From positions 62,001-126,000 of the forward strand of contig JAHHRN010000004.1 of assembly GCA_020025775.1 (NCBI GenBank): a stretch of 64,000 bases of DNA. The letters are read 5' to 3'. Positions 43,014 through 51,711 of this stretch are shown in pieces. Made by a program: the position numbers and the translations under genes. Each line of letters starts with the position of its first letter. Within the stretch, counting starts at the first letter, position 1. Source of the DNA: Acutalibacter sp. (GTDB lineage: Bacteria > Bacillota > Clostridia > Oscillospirales > Acutalibacteraceae). Under the pieces are notes generated by a model, which saw only the letters and a list, made by a program, of their open reading frames with translations, searched no databases and had not been told where the DNA came from.

Positions 43014-43808
43014 TTAGATTTTGCTGTCCTTTTCGAGTGTCTTATCTACCGCTCTGTGCACTGCCGCCTCAAAACCGTCGGCTTGTAAGCTTTCCACACC
43101 CTCAATGGTGGTGCCACCGGGGGAGCAAACATTATCGGTCAGCTCCATGGGATGCTTGTCGCTGTTTAAAATCTGCTTTGCACTGCCGAGGGTCATTTGT
43201 GCGGCAATTTCGAGCGCCGTCTTTTTCGGCATACCGTGCTTAACGGCGGCGCGTGCCAGTGCATCAATGTACATGTAGGTGAATGCCGGTGCAGAGCCTG
43301 CGATTACACCGAAGAGGGGGAACATCGCTTCCGAAAGCTCCATAGCGCTTCCGAAGCTTTCACACATAGTTTTGACAAGAGCTTTCTGCTCCTCGGATAC
43401 CGCCGCATTGCAGCAGTAAGCGGTCATGCTTTCAGAAACGGTGGCGTTGATATTCGGCATAATGCGAGCAATCGGCAGTGAACCGATAAAGCCTTCGATA
43501 AAGCTCAAGGTCTTGCCTGCCGCAATGGAGAGCACAAAGGTGTTTTTCTTCTGCAAAGAAGCGGCAAGGGCGGGGAGTACCTCGGGGAAGCCTTTGGGCT
43601 TAATGGCAAGCACTAAAACGTCCACCTTTTCGATTAAATCCTCGGCATCCGAGGCTACGCCGATGCCGAGTTCGTTTTGGAGTTTTTGGAGCTTTTCTTC
43701 GTGACGGTCAAAGGCAAATAAATCCTTGCCCTCAAATTTACCCGAATGCACCATGCCTTCCAAAATGGCAGATGCCATGTTGCCTGCACCTAAAAATCCG
43801 ATTTTCAT
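43014..43808 (-). CDS. proC: Pyrroline-5-carboxylate reductase
   Basis: ProC reduces pyrroline-5-carboxylate to proline with NAD(P)H. The 264-residue protein starts KIGFLGAGNMASAILEG with the dinucleotide site, has VLAIKP, IARIMPNINATV and the C-terminal signature LTDNVCSPGGTTIEGV. ATG 43808 follows GAGGGA. It lies 24 bases after the radical-SAM gene on the same strand, likely one transcript. Confidence 0.96.
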   Translation of the reverse strand: MKIGFLGAGNMASAILEGMVHSGKFEGKDLFAFDRHEEKLQKLQNELGIGVASDAEDLIEKVDVLVLAIKPKGFPEVLPALAASLQKKNTFVLSIAAGKTLSFIEGFIGSLPIARIMPNINATVSESMTAYCCNAAVSEEQKALVKTMCESFGSAMELSEAMFPLFGVIAGSAPAFTYMYIDALARAAVKHGMPKKTALEIAAQMTLGSAKQILNSDKHPMELTDNVCSPGGTTIEGVESLQADGFEAAVHRAVDKTLEKDSKI

Positions 43809-43832
43809 AAACAATCCCTCTGTTTCTTAAAT

Positions 43833-44717
43833 TTATTTTGTAATGCCCGTTAAATCAAAGGCGGGCGTGAATGTACATTCTGCGGAGCTTCTCTCCTGCA
43901 TAAAGCCGTTATGGAAGCCCAAATCGAAAAAGGCGTTTACCACCTTGTCATATTCTGCCGTGCAAAGGCGACGATTCAGCTCCTTAAACGGATAATCCTT
44001 GCGATAGGGGGTGTATTGGCTCATCAGACTCAAATAGGTGTCTGTGCCCAAATTCTCTTTCACCCATTTTAAAATCTCGATGCTGTCCCCAGTGTTCCTC
44101 GGCAAAACCAAATGCCGAATGAGCAGTCCGGATTGCATCCGACCTTGCTCGTCGAAGCGGTCCTTTACCTGCCGGCGCATTTCCAAAATCGCACTTTTGG
44201 CTTTTTCGGGGTAATCCGCGGCCTTGGCATATTGCTTTGCCTTTTCGCTGTCCCAGTATTTAAAATCGGGGAGATACACTTGAATCAGCCCCTCTAAAGA
44301 CCGCAGGCTTTCTACACTGTCGTAGCCGCCCGAGTTGTAAACCACGGGCACACTCGGCTGATAGGCTTCTAAGCATTCCTTAATAAACGGCACAAAATGC
44401 GAAGGGTTTACAAGGTTGATATTTTGGGCGCCCTGTGCTTCCAAATCCTGCATAATTTCGATAAAGCGTTCTTTCGATACCGCCTTGCCGAAATCCTTAT
44501 GGCTGATTTCTTCATTTTGGCAGAAGATACAGCGCAAACTGCATCCCGAAAAGAAGATAGCCCCCGAACCTTTTTTACCGCTGATAGGCGGCTCTTCCCA
44601 AAGATGCAAAGCGGCACGCGCCAAAACGGCGTTATAAGGCATATGGCAAAAGCCGTTGGAATTTTCATTTTCCGCGCGCTTTGCACCGCAATTTCGCGGG
44701 CAGCTTCTGCAAATCAT
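43833..44717 (-). CDS. PflA-like radical SAM protein (PflX/COG1313 type)
   Basis: The 294-residue protein has an N-terminal Cys cluster (CRSCPRNCGAKR, GFCHM), then the radical-SAM motif GCSLRCIFCQN near 58-68, and a TIM-barrel-like remainder with QVYLPDFKYWD and RHLVLPRNTGDS. Members are annotated as homologues of pyruvate formate-lyase activase, but no glycyl-radical enzyme gene is beside it, so the target is unknown. It precedes proC on the minus strand and shares a short divergent region with the glycoside-hydrolase-like gene. Confidence 0.87.
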   Translation of the reverse strand: MICRSCPRNCGAKRAENENSNGFCHMPYNAVLARAALHLWEEPPISGKKGSGAIFFSGCSLRCIFCQNEEISHKDFGKAVSKERFIEIMQDLEAQGAQNINLVNPSHFVPFIKECLEAYQPSVPVVYNSGGYDSVESLRSLEGLIQVYLPDFKYWDSEKAKQYAKAADYPEKAKSAILEMRRQVKDRFDEQGRMQSGLLIRHLVLPRNTGDSIEILKWVKENLGTDTYLSLMSQYTPYRKDYPFKELNRRLCTAEYDKVVNAFFDLGFHNGFMQERSSAECTFTPAFDLTGITK

Positions 44718-44823
44718 AGGGTCACCTCTTCGCTTTTAAATTCTATAAGAGAAAGTATAGCATATTTTTTTGAGAAGTGCTACAATAGATTTTAAAACAA
44801 TCCGCCAAAAGAGAGGGAACTTT

Positions 44824-46824
44824 ATGTGGTTTGAAAACGATTATCGGCGTATCTTTATGGATATGCACTTGAATGACACGAACCCGGAATATTTATCTAA
44901 GCTCGATGTCGATAATTTTGTCGCCCATTTAAAAGAAGCCGATGCCTCGAGCGTTGTGGTGAAAGCCCATTCGCACGTGGGACTCAATTACTGGAAATGT
45001 AAAAACGGTAGAATGCACCGTACTTTAGAACGCCGCAATTTAGATTATGTCGGCGAAATGATTGAAAAATGTCATGCGGCAGGGATTAAGGTTATCGTTT
45101 ATTTCTCGCAAATTTATGACAATTACGCCTATGAAACCCACAAGAGCTGGCATTTAAAGCACGCTACGGGTTTAAGCTCCTATCATATGCCACTGAATAA
45201 AAAGAATCGCTATGGCTTGGTTTGTCCCAACAATCCGGAATATAGAGCGTATTGTAAGGATATTTTAACGGAGCTTTGCACCTCATATGACTTTGAAGGT
45301 ATGTTCCTCGATATGCCGTTTTGGCCCTATCCTTGCTATTGCAGACACTGCCAAAAGAAATATCTGGAAGAGACGGGAAAACCCATTCCCCGTATTCAAA
45401 ATCCAAACAGCAAGGCGTGGCAGGAATTTATACATATCCGTCAGAGATGGATGCAGGAATTTATTTTAGAAAATACACAAACCGTAAAATCCATTAACCC
45501 CGAAATTTCCATTGAACATAATATGGCGGCCATTGGCGAAAACTGGAACTGCGCCAATGTCGAAATGAATACCGACGCTTCCGATTATGCGGGCGGCGAT
45601 TATTACGGCGGCTATTTACAGCAGAGCTTCATGTGCAAATATTATAATAATATCACAAGAAAAAAGCCGTTTAGCTATATCACTTCTCGCTGTGATAAAA
45701 ACTTATTTGCTCATACGGTTTCGAGAACCAAAGACGACCTTTTAATCCATAGTGTCAACGCTTTGGTGCACGGCGGCGCATTCTCCATTTGCGATGCCAT
45801 GAATCCGGATGGTACATTTACAGAACCCATGTATACGGGCGCAATTCGAGAAGTGTTTGCCGAAACCAAGCCCTTAGAGCCGTATGTTTCGGGCAACCTC
45901 AAAACGGATGTGGCTGTGCTTTACAGTACGAACTGCAAGCTCAATGAGAATTATATCAGTGCACCCATGCACATTGTCAAAACCTTAAAGGAACATAACG
46001 TTGCCTTTGATGTGGCGGGTAGCCGAAATCTTAAAAACTTAAAAGCAAAGGTGCTTTGCATTGCGGGCGCTTTTGAAATCACAAATGAGGAATTTGAGGA
46101 TATAAAAGCTTTCGTGGAAAACGGCGGCAGTCTCTTTATCTCCGAAGGCTTTGGTAAGAATGCGAAACTGGAACGCTTTGCTGGCGTTGAAGTGCAAAGA
46201 ACCAGTGCGTTTACTTATTGCTATTTAGAGCCGAAACCACAATTTGCGGATTGCATGAAAACGTTTGATAGACAAAGCCCTTATCCTGTGGAACATACGG
46301 CACAGGAAGCTAAAATCATAGATTCGGCAGTCGAAACACTGGCAACGCTGACTTATCCTTACACCAAACGCTCCGAACGTGATTTCTCTGCCATCCATTC
46401 CGACCCGCCCGGACGTCACACACTTTATCCGGCAGTTACTTTGGTACAGCGCGGTAAGGGACAGGTCATGTGGGTTGCCGCACCTTTAGAGCAGACAGAA
46501 GCACATCACTGCCGTCAGTCTCTTTCCGATATGATTCTCTATCTTATGAGAGGGGAGAAACGTACCTTTATTTCCAATGCACCCGATTTTGTGGAAATTG
46601 TCGCATGGGAAAAGAACGGTAAGGATTATTTGGCACTTGTGAATCAGCAAGAGGTTACCCCCGTTTACCCCATACAGGATATTGAAATCACCTTGCCGGA
46701 AAGCTATCAAAACGTCCAAGTGCTTTCGAAGGGAAGCACCGTAAAGCTTACCCAGGCAGACGGCGAAACCAAGCTTCTCGTCAAAAAACTGCCTGTATTC
46801 TGCATGATGGAATTAGAAAAGTAA
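44824..46824 (+). CDS. Putative glycosyl hydrolase (GHL6-like) with trimerisation domain
   Basis: The 666-residue protein reads as a TIM-barrel glycosidase of the hypothetical glycosyl hydrolase 6 type, distantly like GH42/GH29. Residues 1-340 carry the barrel with HSHVGLNYWKCKNG, FEGMFLDMPFWPYPCYC (a possible catalytic Asp after the strand) and SIEHNMA. Residues 370-500 resemble the beta-galactosidase trimerisation/glutamine-amidotransferase-like domain (VAVLYSTNCKL, FVENGGSLFISEG), and a beta-sandwich ends it. There is no signal peptide, so it acts inside the cell on imported sugars. Alpha-fucosidase-like activity is possible but unproved. Confidence 0.72.
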   Translation: MWFENDYRRIFMDMHLNDTNPEYLSKLDVDNFVAHLKEADASSVVVKAHSHVGLNYWKCKNGRMHRTLERRNLDYVGEMIEKCHAAGIKVIVYFSQIYDNYAYETHKSWHLKHATGLSSYHMPLNKKNRYGLVCPNNPEYRAYCKDILTELCTSYDFEGMFLDMPFWPYPCYCRHCQKKYLEETGKPIPRIQNPNSKAWQEFIHIRQRWMQEFILENTQTVKSINPEISIEHNMAAIGENWNCANVEMNTDASDYAGGDYYGGYLQQSFMCKYYNNITRKKPFSYITSRCDKNLFAHTVSRTKDDLLIHSVNALVHGGAFSICDAMNPDGTFTEPMYTGAIREVFAETKPLEPYVSGNLKTDVAVLYSTNCKLNENYISAPMHIVKTLKEHNVAFDVAGSRNLKNLKAKVLCIAGAFEITNEEFEDIKAFVENGGSLFISEGFGKNAKLERFAGVEVQRTSAFTYCYLEPKPQFADCMKTFDRQSPYPVEHTAQEAKIIDSAVETLATLTYPYTKRSERDFSAIHSDPPGRHTLYPAVTLVQRGKGQVMWVAAPLEQTEAHHCRQSLSDMILYLMRGEKRTFISNAPDFVEIVAWEKNGKDYLALVNQQEVTPVYPIQDIEITLPESYQNVQVLSKGSTVKLTQADGETKLLVKKLPVFCMMELEK

Positions 46825-46830
46825 ATCGGA

Positions 46831-46882
46831 GCAGCCTCTAAATGGATTTGCCAAAAGAATCCCTTTAGGGGCTTGCTTTTTT
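46831..46882 (+). terminator. Terminator after the glycosyl-hydrolase-like gene
   Basis: A long imperfect stem (AGCCTCTAAATGGATT with AATCCCTTTAGGGGCT) with a 9-nt loop is followed by six T residues. Confidence 0.85.
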
Positions 46883-46939
46883 CTCGAAAATTTCGTAAAA
46901 TCATATATTGTTTGTTAATTTAATGAAAAGAGGAAACCT

Positions 46940-48346
46940 ATGGAAAAATTAGAAAAATTCTTTCACCTAAAAGAACGCGGCACAACGGTTCGCACAGAGA
47001 TTATTGCGGGCTTTACCACGTTTATGGCGATGTCCTATATTTTAATGGTTAATGCCGGCATCTTCTCGGAGCTTGGGACAGTTTCTTATAATGCCATTTA
47101 TATTGCCACGGCGATTTCGGCGATTGCCGGTACGCTCCTCATGGGCTTAATGGCTAACCTGCCGCTGGCACAGGCAACGGGCATGGGCCTTAACGCCTAT
47201 TTCGTCTATACTGTTTGCTTCGGCTTGGGCTTTACCTATGCAAATGCCTTGGTGCTCGTTATGCTCGACGGCTTGGTATTTATTCTACTGACCGTTACCG
47301 GCCTTCGCAAAAAGATTTTCGATGCCATTCCCGAAGCGGTTCGCACCGCGATTCCTGCCGGTATCGGTTTGTTTATTGCCTTCTTGGGTCTGCAAAACGC
47401 AGGGCTTGTTGTCAATGATGAGGCTACATTGGTCGGCCTTGTTTCGTTTAACCTTTTCTCCGGCAATGCCACATGGCAGAGCATTATGCCGGTTTTGGTT
47501 ACCTTCTTTACCGTTTTGGCGATTGCGATTATGAGCAAACGTGATGTCAAAGGCAGCGTGCTCTTCGGCATCTTAGGCGGTACAGTGGCTTATTACCTTT
47601 TAGGCCTTACCATTCCGGGCTTTTATAACGATTTTACGGCGGGCTTCAGCTTTAATCCCTTTGCCGCATTTTCTGAATTTGCACACCTTTCCTTCGGTAA
47701 GGTGTTCACCGAGGGCTTTAACTTTGCCCCGTTTATCGAAGCGCACGGCGTGAGCGCCTTTATCGTGACCTTGCTTTCCACCGCATTGGCGTTCTGCATG
47801 GTCGATATGTTTGATACCCTCGGCACACTCTACGGTGCGTGCGCCAGAGGTAATCTCTTAGATAAAAACGGCGAAGTGCCGAATATGGATAAAGCTATGC
47901 TCTCCGATGCGATTGCCACCACCATCGGCTCGGTTTGCGGTACTTCTACCGTAACCACCGTGGTTGAAAGCTCCGCAGGTGTCGGTGAGGGCGGCAGAAC
48001 AGGTCTTGCCTCCGTTTCCACAGCGGTATTCTTCTTTATTGCGATGTTCTTTTCTCCGCTTGCACAGCTTATTCCGTCCTGTGCAACTGCGGCGGCACTG
48101 ATTTATGTTGGCGTGCTCATGATGAACTGCGTCCGCAATATCAAATGGGATGCGACAGAGCTTTCCGTTCCGGCGTTCTTGACCATGTCGATGATGCCCT
48201 TTACCTATTCGATTGCTTACGGCATCGGCTTCGGTCTTATTTCCTTTACCGTAATTGCTGTATGCACCGGCAAAGCCAAGGAAGTAAAGCCCGCTACATG
48301 GATTATCGGCCTCTTGTTCGGCTTGACCTTTTTCTTAACGCATTAA
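46940..48346 (+). CDS. NCS2-family (AzgA/PbuG-like) purine permease
   Basis: The 468-residue membrane protein has about 13 helices and the AzgA-subfamily signatures: an opening FFHLKERGTTVRTEIIAGFTTFMAMSYIL, ATGMGLNAYF, AIPAGIGLFIAFLGLQNAG, and the late MVDMFDTLGTLYGACARG and GTSTVTTVVESSAGVGEGGRTGLA. It would import guanine, hypoxanthine or adenine by proton symport. ATG 46940 follows AAAAGAGG. The leader is too short for a purine riboswitch. It lies alone between terminators. Confidence 0.93.
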   Translation: MEKLEKFFHLKERGTTVRTEIIAGFTTFMAMSYILMVNAGIFSELGTVSYNAIYIATAISAIAGTLLMGLMANLPLAQATGMGLNAYFVYTVCFGLGFTYANALVLVMLDGLVFILLTVTGLRKKIFDAIPEAVRTAIPAGIGLFIAFLGLQNAGLVVNDEATLVGLVSFNLFSGNATWQSIMPVLVTFFTVLAIAIMSKRDVKGSVLFGILGGTVAYYLLGLTIPGFYNDFTAGFSFNPFAAFSEFAHLSFGKVFTEGFNFAPFIEAHGVSAFIVTLLSTALAFCMVDMFDTLGTLYGACARGNLLDKNGEVPNMDKAMLSDAIATTIGSVCGTSTVTTVVESSAGVGEGGRTGLASVSTAVFFFIAMFFSPLAQLIPSCATAAALIYVGVLMMNCVRNIKWDATELSVPAFLTMSMMPFTYSIAYGIGFGLISFTVIAVCTGKAKEVKPATWIIGLLFGLTFFLTH

Positions 48347-48357
48347 TAAAATTTTTC

Positions 48358-48392
48358 GCCGATGCGGCTTTAGCCGTGTCGGCTTTTCCTTT
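48358..48392 (+). terminator. Terminator after the purine permease gene
   Basis: GCCGATGCGGCT and AGCCGTGTCGGC pair with one G-T/A-type imperfection over a 2-nt loop and are followed by TTTTCCTTTTG. Confidence 0.85.
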
Positions 48393-48434
48393 TGTATGGT
48401 TTTTATAAATCTATATAAAATAAAATGTGCGTCC

Positions 48435-48462
48435 TTGACAGAATGAAAAAACGGACTATAAT
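48435..48462 (+). promoter_or_regulatory. Consensus promoter of the marR-MATE operon
   Basis: TTGACA at 48435-48440 and TATAAT at 48457-48462 are exact consensus with a 16-bp spacer. The next feature, an inverted repeat, begins at the last base of the -10 box. Confidence 0.85.
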
Positions 48463-48494
48463 TGTTTTAAAGAAAACGGTTCTATTTAAAACAA
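48462..48494. repeat. Inverted-repeat operator in the marR promoter
   Basis: TTGTTTTAAA (48462-48471) and TTTAAAACAA (48485-48494) form a perfect 10-bp inverted repeat with a 13-nt centre that itself contains AGAA/TTCT. It covers the expected transcription start, an ideal place for self-repression by the MarR protein encoded next. Binding is inferred. Confidence 0.72.
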
Positions 48495-48511
48495 AGTATA
48501 GGTGGAAAGCT

Positions 48512-49009
48512 ATGGAACAAAATAAACCTCTGCGAAAAAAGACCTTCACAATCGGGGAAAACGGCGAAAGCTTTCTTTCTGCCGTCCGCGCGGCAGTCAA
48601 GCTTTATGATCGCTTTTTAGAGCCTCTGCGCGTAAAATATGGGCTTTCTAAATTAGAGCTGGTTGTCGTTGGATTTTTACACAACAATCCGGGCAAAAAT
48701 ACAGTAGGGGAGATTGCCGCTCTACGTTCACTCTCCAAGGGTAATGTTTCCTGCGCGGTGGACAGCCTGTGTGAAAAAGGACTTTTAATCCGCCGACCGG
48801 ATGAAAAGGATCGTCGCACGGTGCATTTGGAATTACAGCCTGAAGCTCTCCCGATTGTCAACGAAATCGAAAGCGTCAGCGCCGCCTATAAAGCGAATTT
48901 ACTGCATGGCTTCACCGAAGAAGAAAAAGAAACCTACGTCCGCCTTTCTCAAAGGCTTTTGGAAAATATGAAAGAAAATTTGAATTACAGCGAAGCAAAA
49001 GGAGAATAA
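48512..49009 (+). CDS. MarR-family transcriptional regulator
   Basis: The 165-residue protein has the MarR winged helix: LSKLELVVVGFLHNNPGKNTVGEIAALRSLSKGNVSCAVDSLCEKGLLIRRPDEKDRRTVHLEL, in which the DEKDRR wing is typical, and dimerisation helices at both ends. Such proteins repress nearby efflux genes and let go on binding a small ligand. ATG 48512 follows GGTGGAAAGC. It lies 6 bases ahead of a MATE exporter and downstream of a palindrome in its own promoter, so it most likely controls both genes. Confidence 0.93.
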   Translation: MEQNKPLRKKTFTIGENGESFLSAVRAAVKLYDRFLEPLRVKYGLSKLELVVVGFLHNNPGKNTVGEIAALRSLSKGNVSCAVDSLCEKGLLIRRPDEKDRRTVHLELQPEALPIVNEIESVSAAYKANLLHGFTEEEKETYVRLSQRLLENMKENLNYSEAKGE

Positions 49010-49015
49010 CGTCGA

Positions 49016-50407
49016 ATGAAACAGGAAAAAAGCAAAGATTTTTTAGGCACAGAGCCGGTCGGTAAGCTTCTTTGGACCTTGGCACTGCCGAGCCTTACCG
49101 CACAGATTATCAATATGCTCTATAATATTGTCGACCGTATTTACATCGGCCACATCCCCGGGGACGGCGCATTGGCTCTCACGGGTGTTGGCGTGTGTTT
49201 GCCGGTCATTATGATTGTATCTGCCTTTGCGGCACTTGTCAGCAGCGGCGGTGCACCGCGTGCCTCCATTTTTATGGGCAGAAATGAATATGACCTCGCC
49301 GAAAATACCCTCGGCAACTGCTTCTCTTTACAAATCATTGTGTCTGCCGTGATTACCGTATTGCTTTTGTGCTTTAACCGTCCGTTTCTGTTGGCGTTCG
49401 GTGCTAGTGGTAACACGATTGAATACGCCGTGGATTACATGAACATCTACGCCATCGGCACGATTTTCGTACAGCTCACCTTAGGCATGAATGCCTTTAT
49501 CACCGCACAGGGTTTTGCGAAAATCGGTATGCTTTCCGTTTTAATCGGTGCTGTCAGCAATATTATACTTGACCCGATTTTCATCTTCGGCTTCAAGCTC
49601 GGCGTAAAGGGTGCGGCACTCGCGACCATTGTTTCTCAAAGCATTTCCTGCATTTGGGTGCTTTCCTTCCTCTTCGGCAAGAAAACACAGCTCAAAATCC
49701 ACAAAAAATATATGCGCCTTAAAAAGAATATCATTCTGCCGAGCTTAGCACTTGGTATGGCGACCTTCATTATGCAGTCGAGCGAAAGCATTATCGCTGT
49801 ATGCTTCAATAAATCCCTGTTGCAATACGGCGGCGATATCGCCGTAGGTGCCATGACTATTTTAATCAGCGTTATGCAGTTTGCTATGTTGCCCTTACAA
49901 GGCATCGGGCAGGGTGCACAGCCGATTTTAAGCTTCAACTACGGCGCAGGGCATAAGGAACGTGTAAAAAAGACTTACAAGCTGCTTTTAACGGTCAGCC
50001 TTTCCTATTCCACCTTCCTTTGGCTCATGATTATGCTCTTCCCGGGCGGCTTTGCCAAGATGTTTACGAGCGACCCCGAGCTTCTGGCTTATACCTTAAA
50101 GGTGATTCGTATTTATCTGTTCGGCGTGTTCCTGTTCGGCATCCAAATGGCGTGCCAAATGGCGTTTACTTCGTTCGGCAATGCGAAATCTTCGATTATC
50201 GTTGCGGTTATGCGTAAATTCGTGCTTCTTTTGCCCTTCATTTACATTATGCCGCACATTGTAAAATCCAATCCGACCCTCGGCGTTTATCTCGCAGAGC
50301 CGTGTGCGGACGTTTTGGCGGTCACCTTTACGGCGATTCTTTTCTCCTTCCAATTCAAGAAAGCACTCAAAACGATGGATGAGCAAAATGCCAAGAAAAA
50401 AGCCTGA
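49016..50407 (+). CDS. MATE-family efflux transporter
   Basis: The 463-residue protein has about 12 membrane helices and MATE features: KLLWTLALPSLTAQIINMLYNIVDRIYIGH at the start, NAFITAQGFAKIGMLSVLIGAVSNIILDPIFIF, and the second-half LQGIGQGAQPILSFNYGAG. It would export cationic drugs or metabolites using a sodium or proton gradient. It follows the MarR gene closely, so it is probably derepressed by the regulator's ligand. A terminator follows. Confidence 0.94.
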   Translation: MKQEKSKDFLGTEPVGKLLWTLALPSLTAQIINMLYNIVDRIYIGHIPGDGALALTGVGVCLPVIMIVSAFAALVSSGGAPRASIFMGRNEYDLAENTLGNCFSLQIIVSAVITVLLLCFNRPFLLAFGASGNTIEYAVDYMNIYAIGTIFVQLTLGMNAFITAQGFAKIGMLSVLIGAVSNIILDPIFIFGFKLGVKGAALATIVSQSISCIWVLSFLFGKKTQLKIHKKYMRLKKNIILPSLALGMATFIMQSSESIIAVCFNKSLLQYGGDIAVGAMTILISVMQFAMLPLQGIGQGAQPILSFNYGAGHKERVKKTYKLLLTVSLSYSTFLWLMIMLFPGGFAKMFTSDPELLAYTLKVIRIYLFGVFLFGIQMACQMAFTSFGNAKSSIIVAVMRKFVLLLPFIYIMPHIVKSNPTLGVYLAEPCADVLAVTFTAILFSFQFKKALKTMDEQNAKKKA

Positions 50408-50420
50408 ATTTAACCTTTTT

Positions 50421-50455
50421 AAAACGGATTTCCAACCGAGGAAATCCGTTTTTTT
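50421..50455 (+). terminator. Terminator after the MATE gene
   Basis: AAAACGGATTTCC and GGAAATCCGTTTT form a perfect 13-bp stem with a 6-nt loop and extended T run. Confidence 0.92.
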
Positions 50456-50547
50456 GGGAAATTTTTGAAATCAGCAGACGAAATCAGACAAAATGCTCAT
50501 TAACTTTTAAAAATTTTTCTTTTTTAGCAGAATTGAGCAAAAATGGA

Positions 50548-50576
50548 TTGACATTTATGAAATTTTATTGTAAATT
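50548..50576 (+). promoter_or_regulatory. Promoter of the membrane-anchored unknown gene
   Basis: TTGACA at 50548-50553 and TAAATT at 50571-50576 are spaced 17 bp, 57 bases before the start codon. The region upstream is strongly AT-rich with A/T runs (50456-50545), like an UP element. Confidence 0.6.
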
Positions 50577-50633
50577 ATAGAGGTAATATTTAATCGTGAG
50601 CCTATGGGCTTATCTTTGAAAGGGGATTCGCAA

Positions 50634-51560
50634 ATGTCTAAGAAAGCAAAGCAACCGTCAACACCCGAAAGCAGAGCGGAAAAGCTTGCAAATAAGCAGA
50701 TGCTCAGAAAGGTGTTCTCTGACACTTTCTTCAAAGCATTTTCTATTTGTCTTGCAGTTTTACTCGTTGTTTCGGTATTCTATATCGCAACGGTTCGTCC
50801 GAACAGAATGGAACTTACTGAGGCCGACCCGAATGCAGTAACAAATAATGTTGTTCAGAATAATAACAACGCACCTGCTGCGAATAACGATGCAGCAAAT
50901 GCTCCGGCTACTCCCGAAGTTACCGAGCTTACCGCTGACAGCACAGACGAGCAGAAGCTCGCTTACTTCAACACCGCTATCAATAAGGTTAAGCCTAACG
51001 CTAAAACCATTACGCTTAACAAAGAAGTTAACTCTCAGCAGGGCAGCATCGAAGGCTCTATCCCGAAATCTCTTGTTGGTGTTGCAAACTCCTTAATCAG
51101 CTCCAACATGGGTGAAGTTCAGGTTCCGCCCGCAGCAACCTCTGCAGACGACAAGAACAAGATCTTCCCGGTTGAAAACGAAAGCTGGTCCAGCAAGCTT
51201 ACTATGGAAGATGTTCAGTCTATCGACGTTGCAGACGGCGGCGACAAATACACCATTACAGTGCTTGTTAAACCAGATGAACCCAGCGCAACTACAGCAC
51301 ACGGCGCAGGCCATAACGGCAAGGTGTTTTCTGTTATTCTTACCGATAAGATCATGGAAAATGCAGGCGGCGCAAAGAGCATGATTAAAGACGTTAAGAC
51401 TGGTCATAAAGACGGTAAAATCGTTGTAACTGTTGATAAAGCAACCGGCAACGTATTAACCGCAAATTACTACTTCGTTTGGACTCTTTCCCTCAATGCA
51501 CTCGGCATCCAGATCTCCATCCCGTTCGGTCTTGACAAGCAGTTCACCATTGCTTGGTAA
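50634..51560 (+). CDS. Membrane-anchored extracytoplasmic protein of unknown function
   Basis: I do not recognise the family. The 308-residue protein has a basic cytoplasmic tail, one membrane helix (about 33-54), a low-complexity Asn/Ala/Pro linker (about 65-95, with NNVVQNNNN and NNDAANAPA) and an exported domain of about 200 residues with no Cys. The end VWTLSLNALGIQISIPFGLDKQFTIAW looks beta-rich, like lipid- or polymer-binding folds. It has its own AT-rich promoter and terminator and a codon choice biased to GTT, GCT and AAG, hinting at high expression. A cell-wall or surface role is likely. Confidence 0.65.
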   Translation: MSKKAKQPSTPESRAEKLANKQMLRKVFSDTFFKAFSICLAVLLVVSVFYIATVRPNRMELTEADPNAVTNNVVQNNNNAPAANNDAANAPATPEVTELTADSTDEQKLAYFNTAINKVKPNAKTITLNKEVNSQQGSIEGSIPKSLVGVANSLISSNMGEVQVPPAATSADDKNKIFPVENESWSSKLTMEDVQSIDVADGGDKYTITVLVKPDEPSATTAHGAGHNGKVFSVILTDKIMENAGGAKSMIKDVKTGHKDGKIVVTVDKATGNVLTANYYFVWTLSLNALGIQISIPFGLDKQFTIAW

Positions 51561-51581
51561 ACAAATTACATAGAAACTAAG

Positions 51582-51618
51582 AAAAGGGTCTTTGGCTTGC
51601 GCTAAAGACCCTTTTTTT
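51582..51618 (+). terminator. Terminator after the membrane-anchored unknown gene
   Basis: AAAAGGGTCTTT pairs with AAAGACCCTTTT over a 10-nt loop and runs into seven T residues. Confidence 0.92.
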
Positions 51619-51650
51619 GGAGAATTTGTCAAAAAATAATTACTTATTTA

Positions 51651-51679
51651 TTGACTTTTTGACGATAAAATTATATACT
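51651..51679 (+). promoter_or_regulatory. Promoter of the SDR-zinc-ribbon gene
   Basis: TTGACT at 51651-51656 and TATACT at 51674-51679 have a 17-bp spacer, 32 bases before the start codon. A second TTGACG at 51659 is too close to the -10 box. Confidence 0.68.
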
Positions 51680-51711
51680 ATATTTACTATAAATTTTAAG
51701 GTGGTAATCAA

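Noticed and set aside
44718..44823. Clear divergent promoters between the radical-SAM and glycosyl-hydrolase-like genes
   Set aside because: Possible -10 boxes exist on both strands (TATACT, TACAAT), but I found no acceptable -35 box at 16-18 bp for either.
46883..46939. Purine riboswitch before the purine permease
   Set aside because: The space after the preceding terminator is under 60 bases and lacks the aptamer helices and conserved loop bases.
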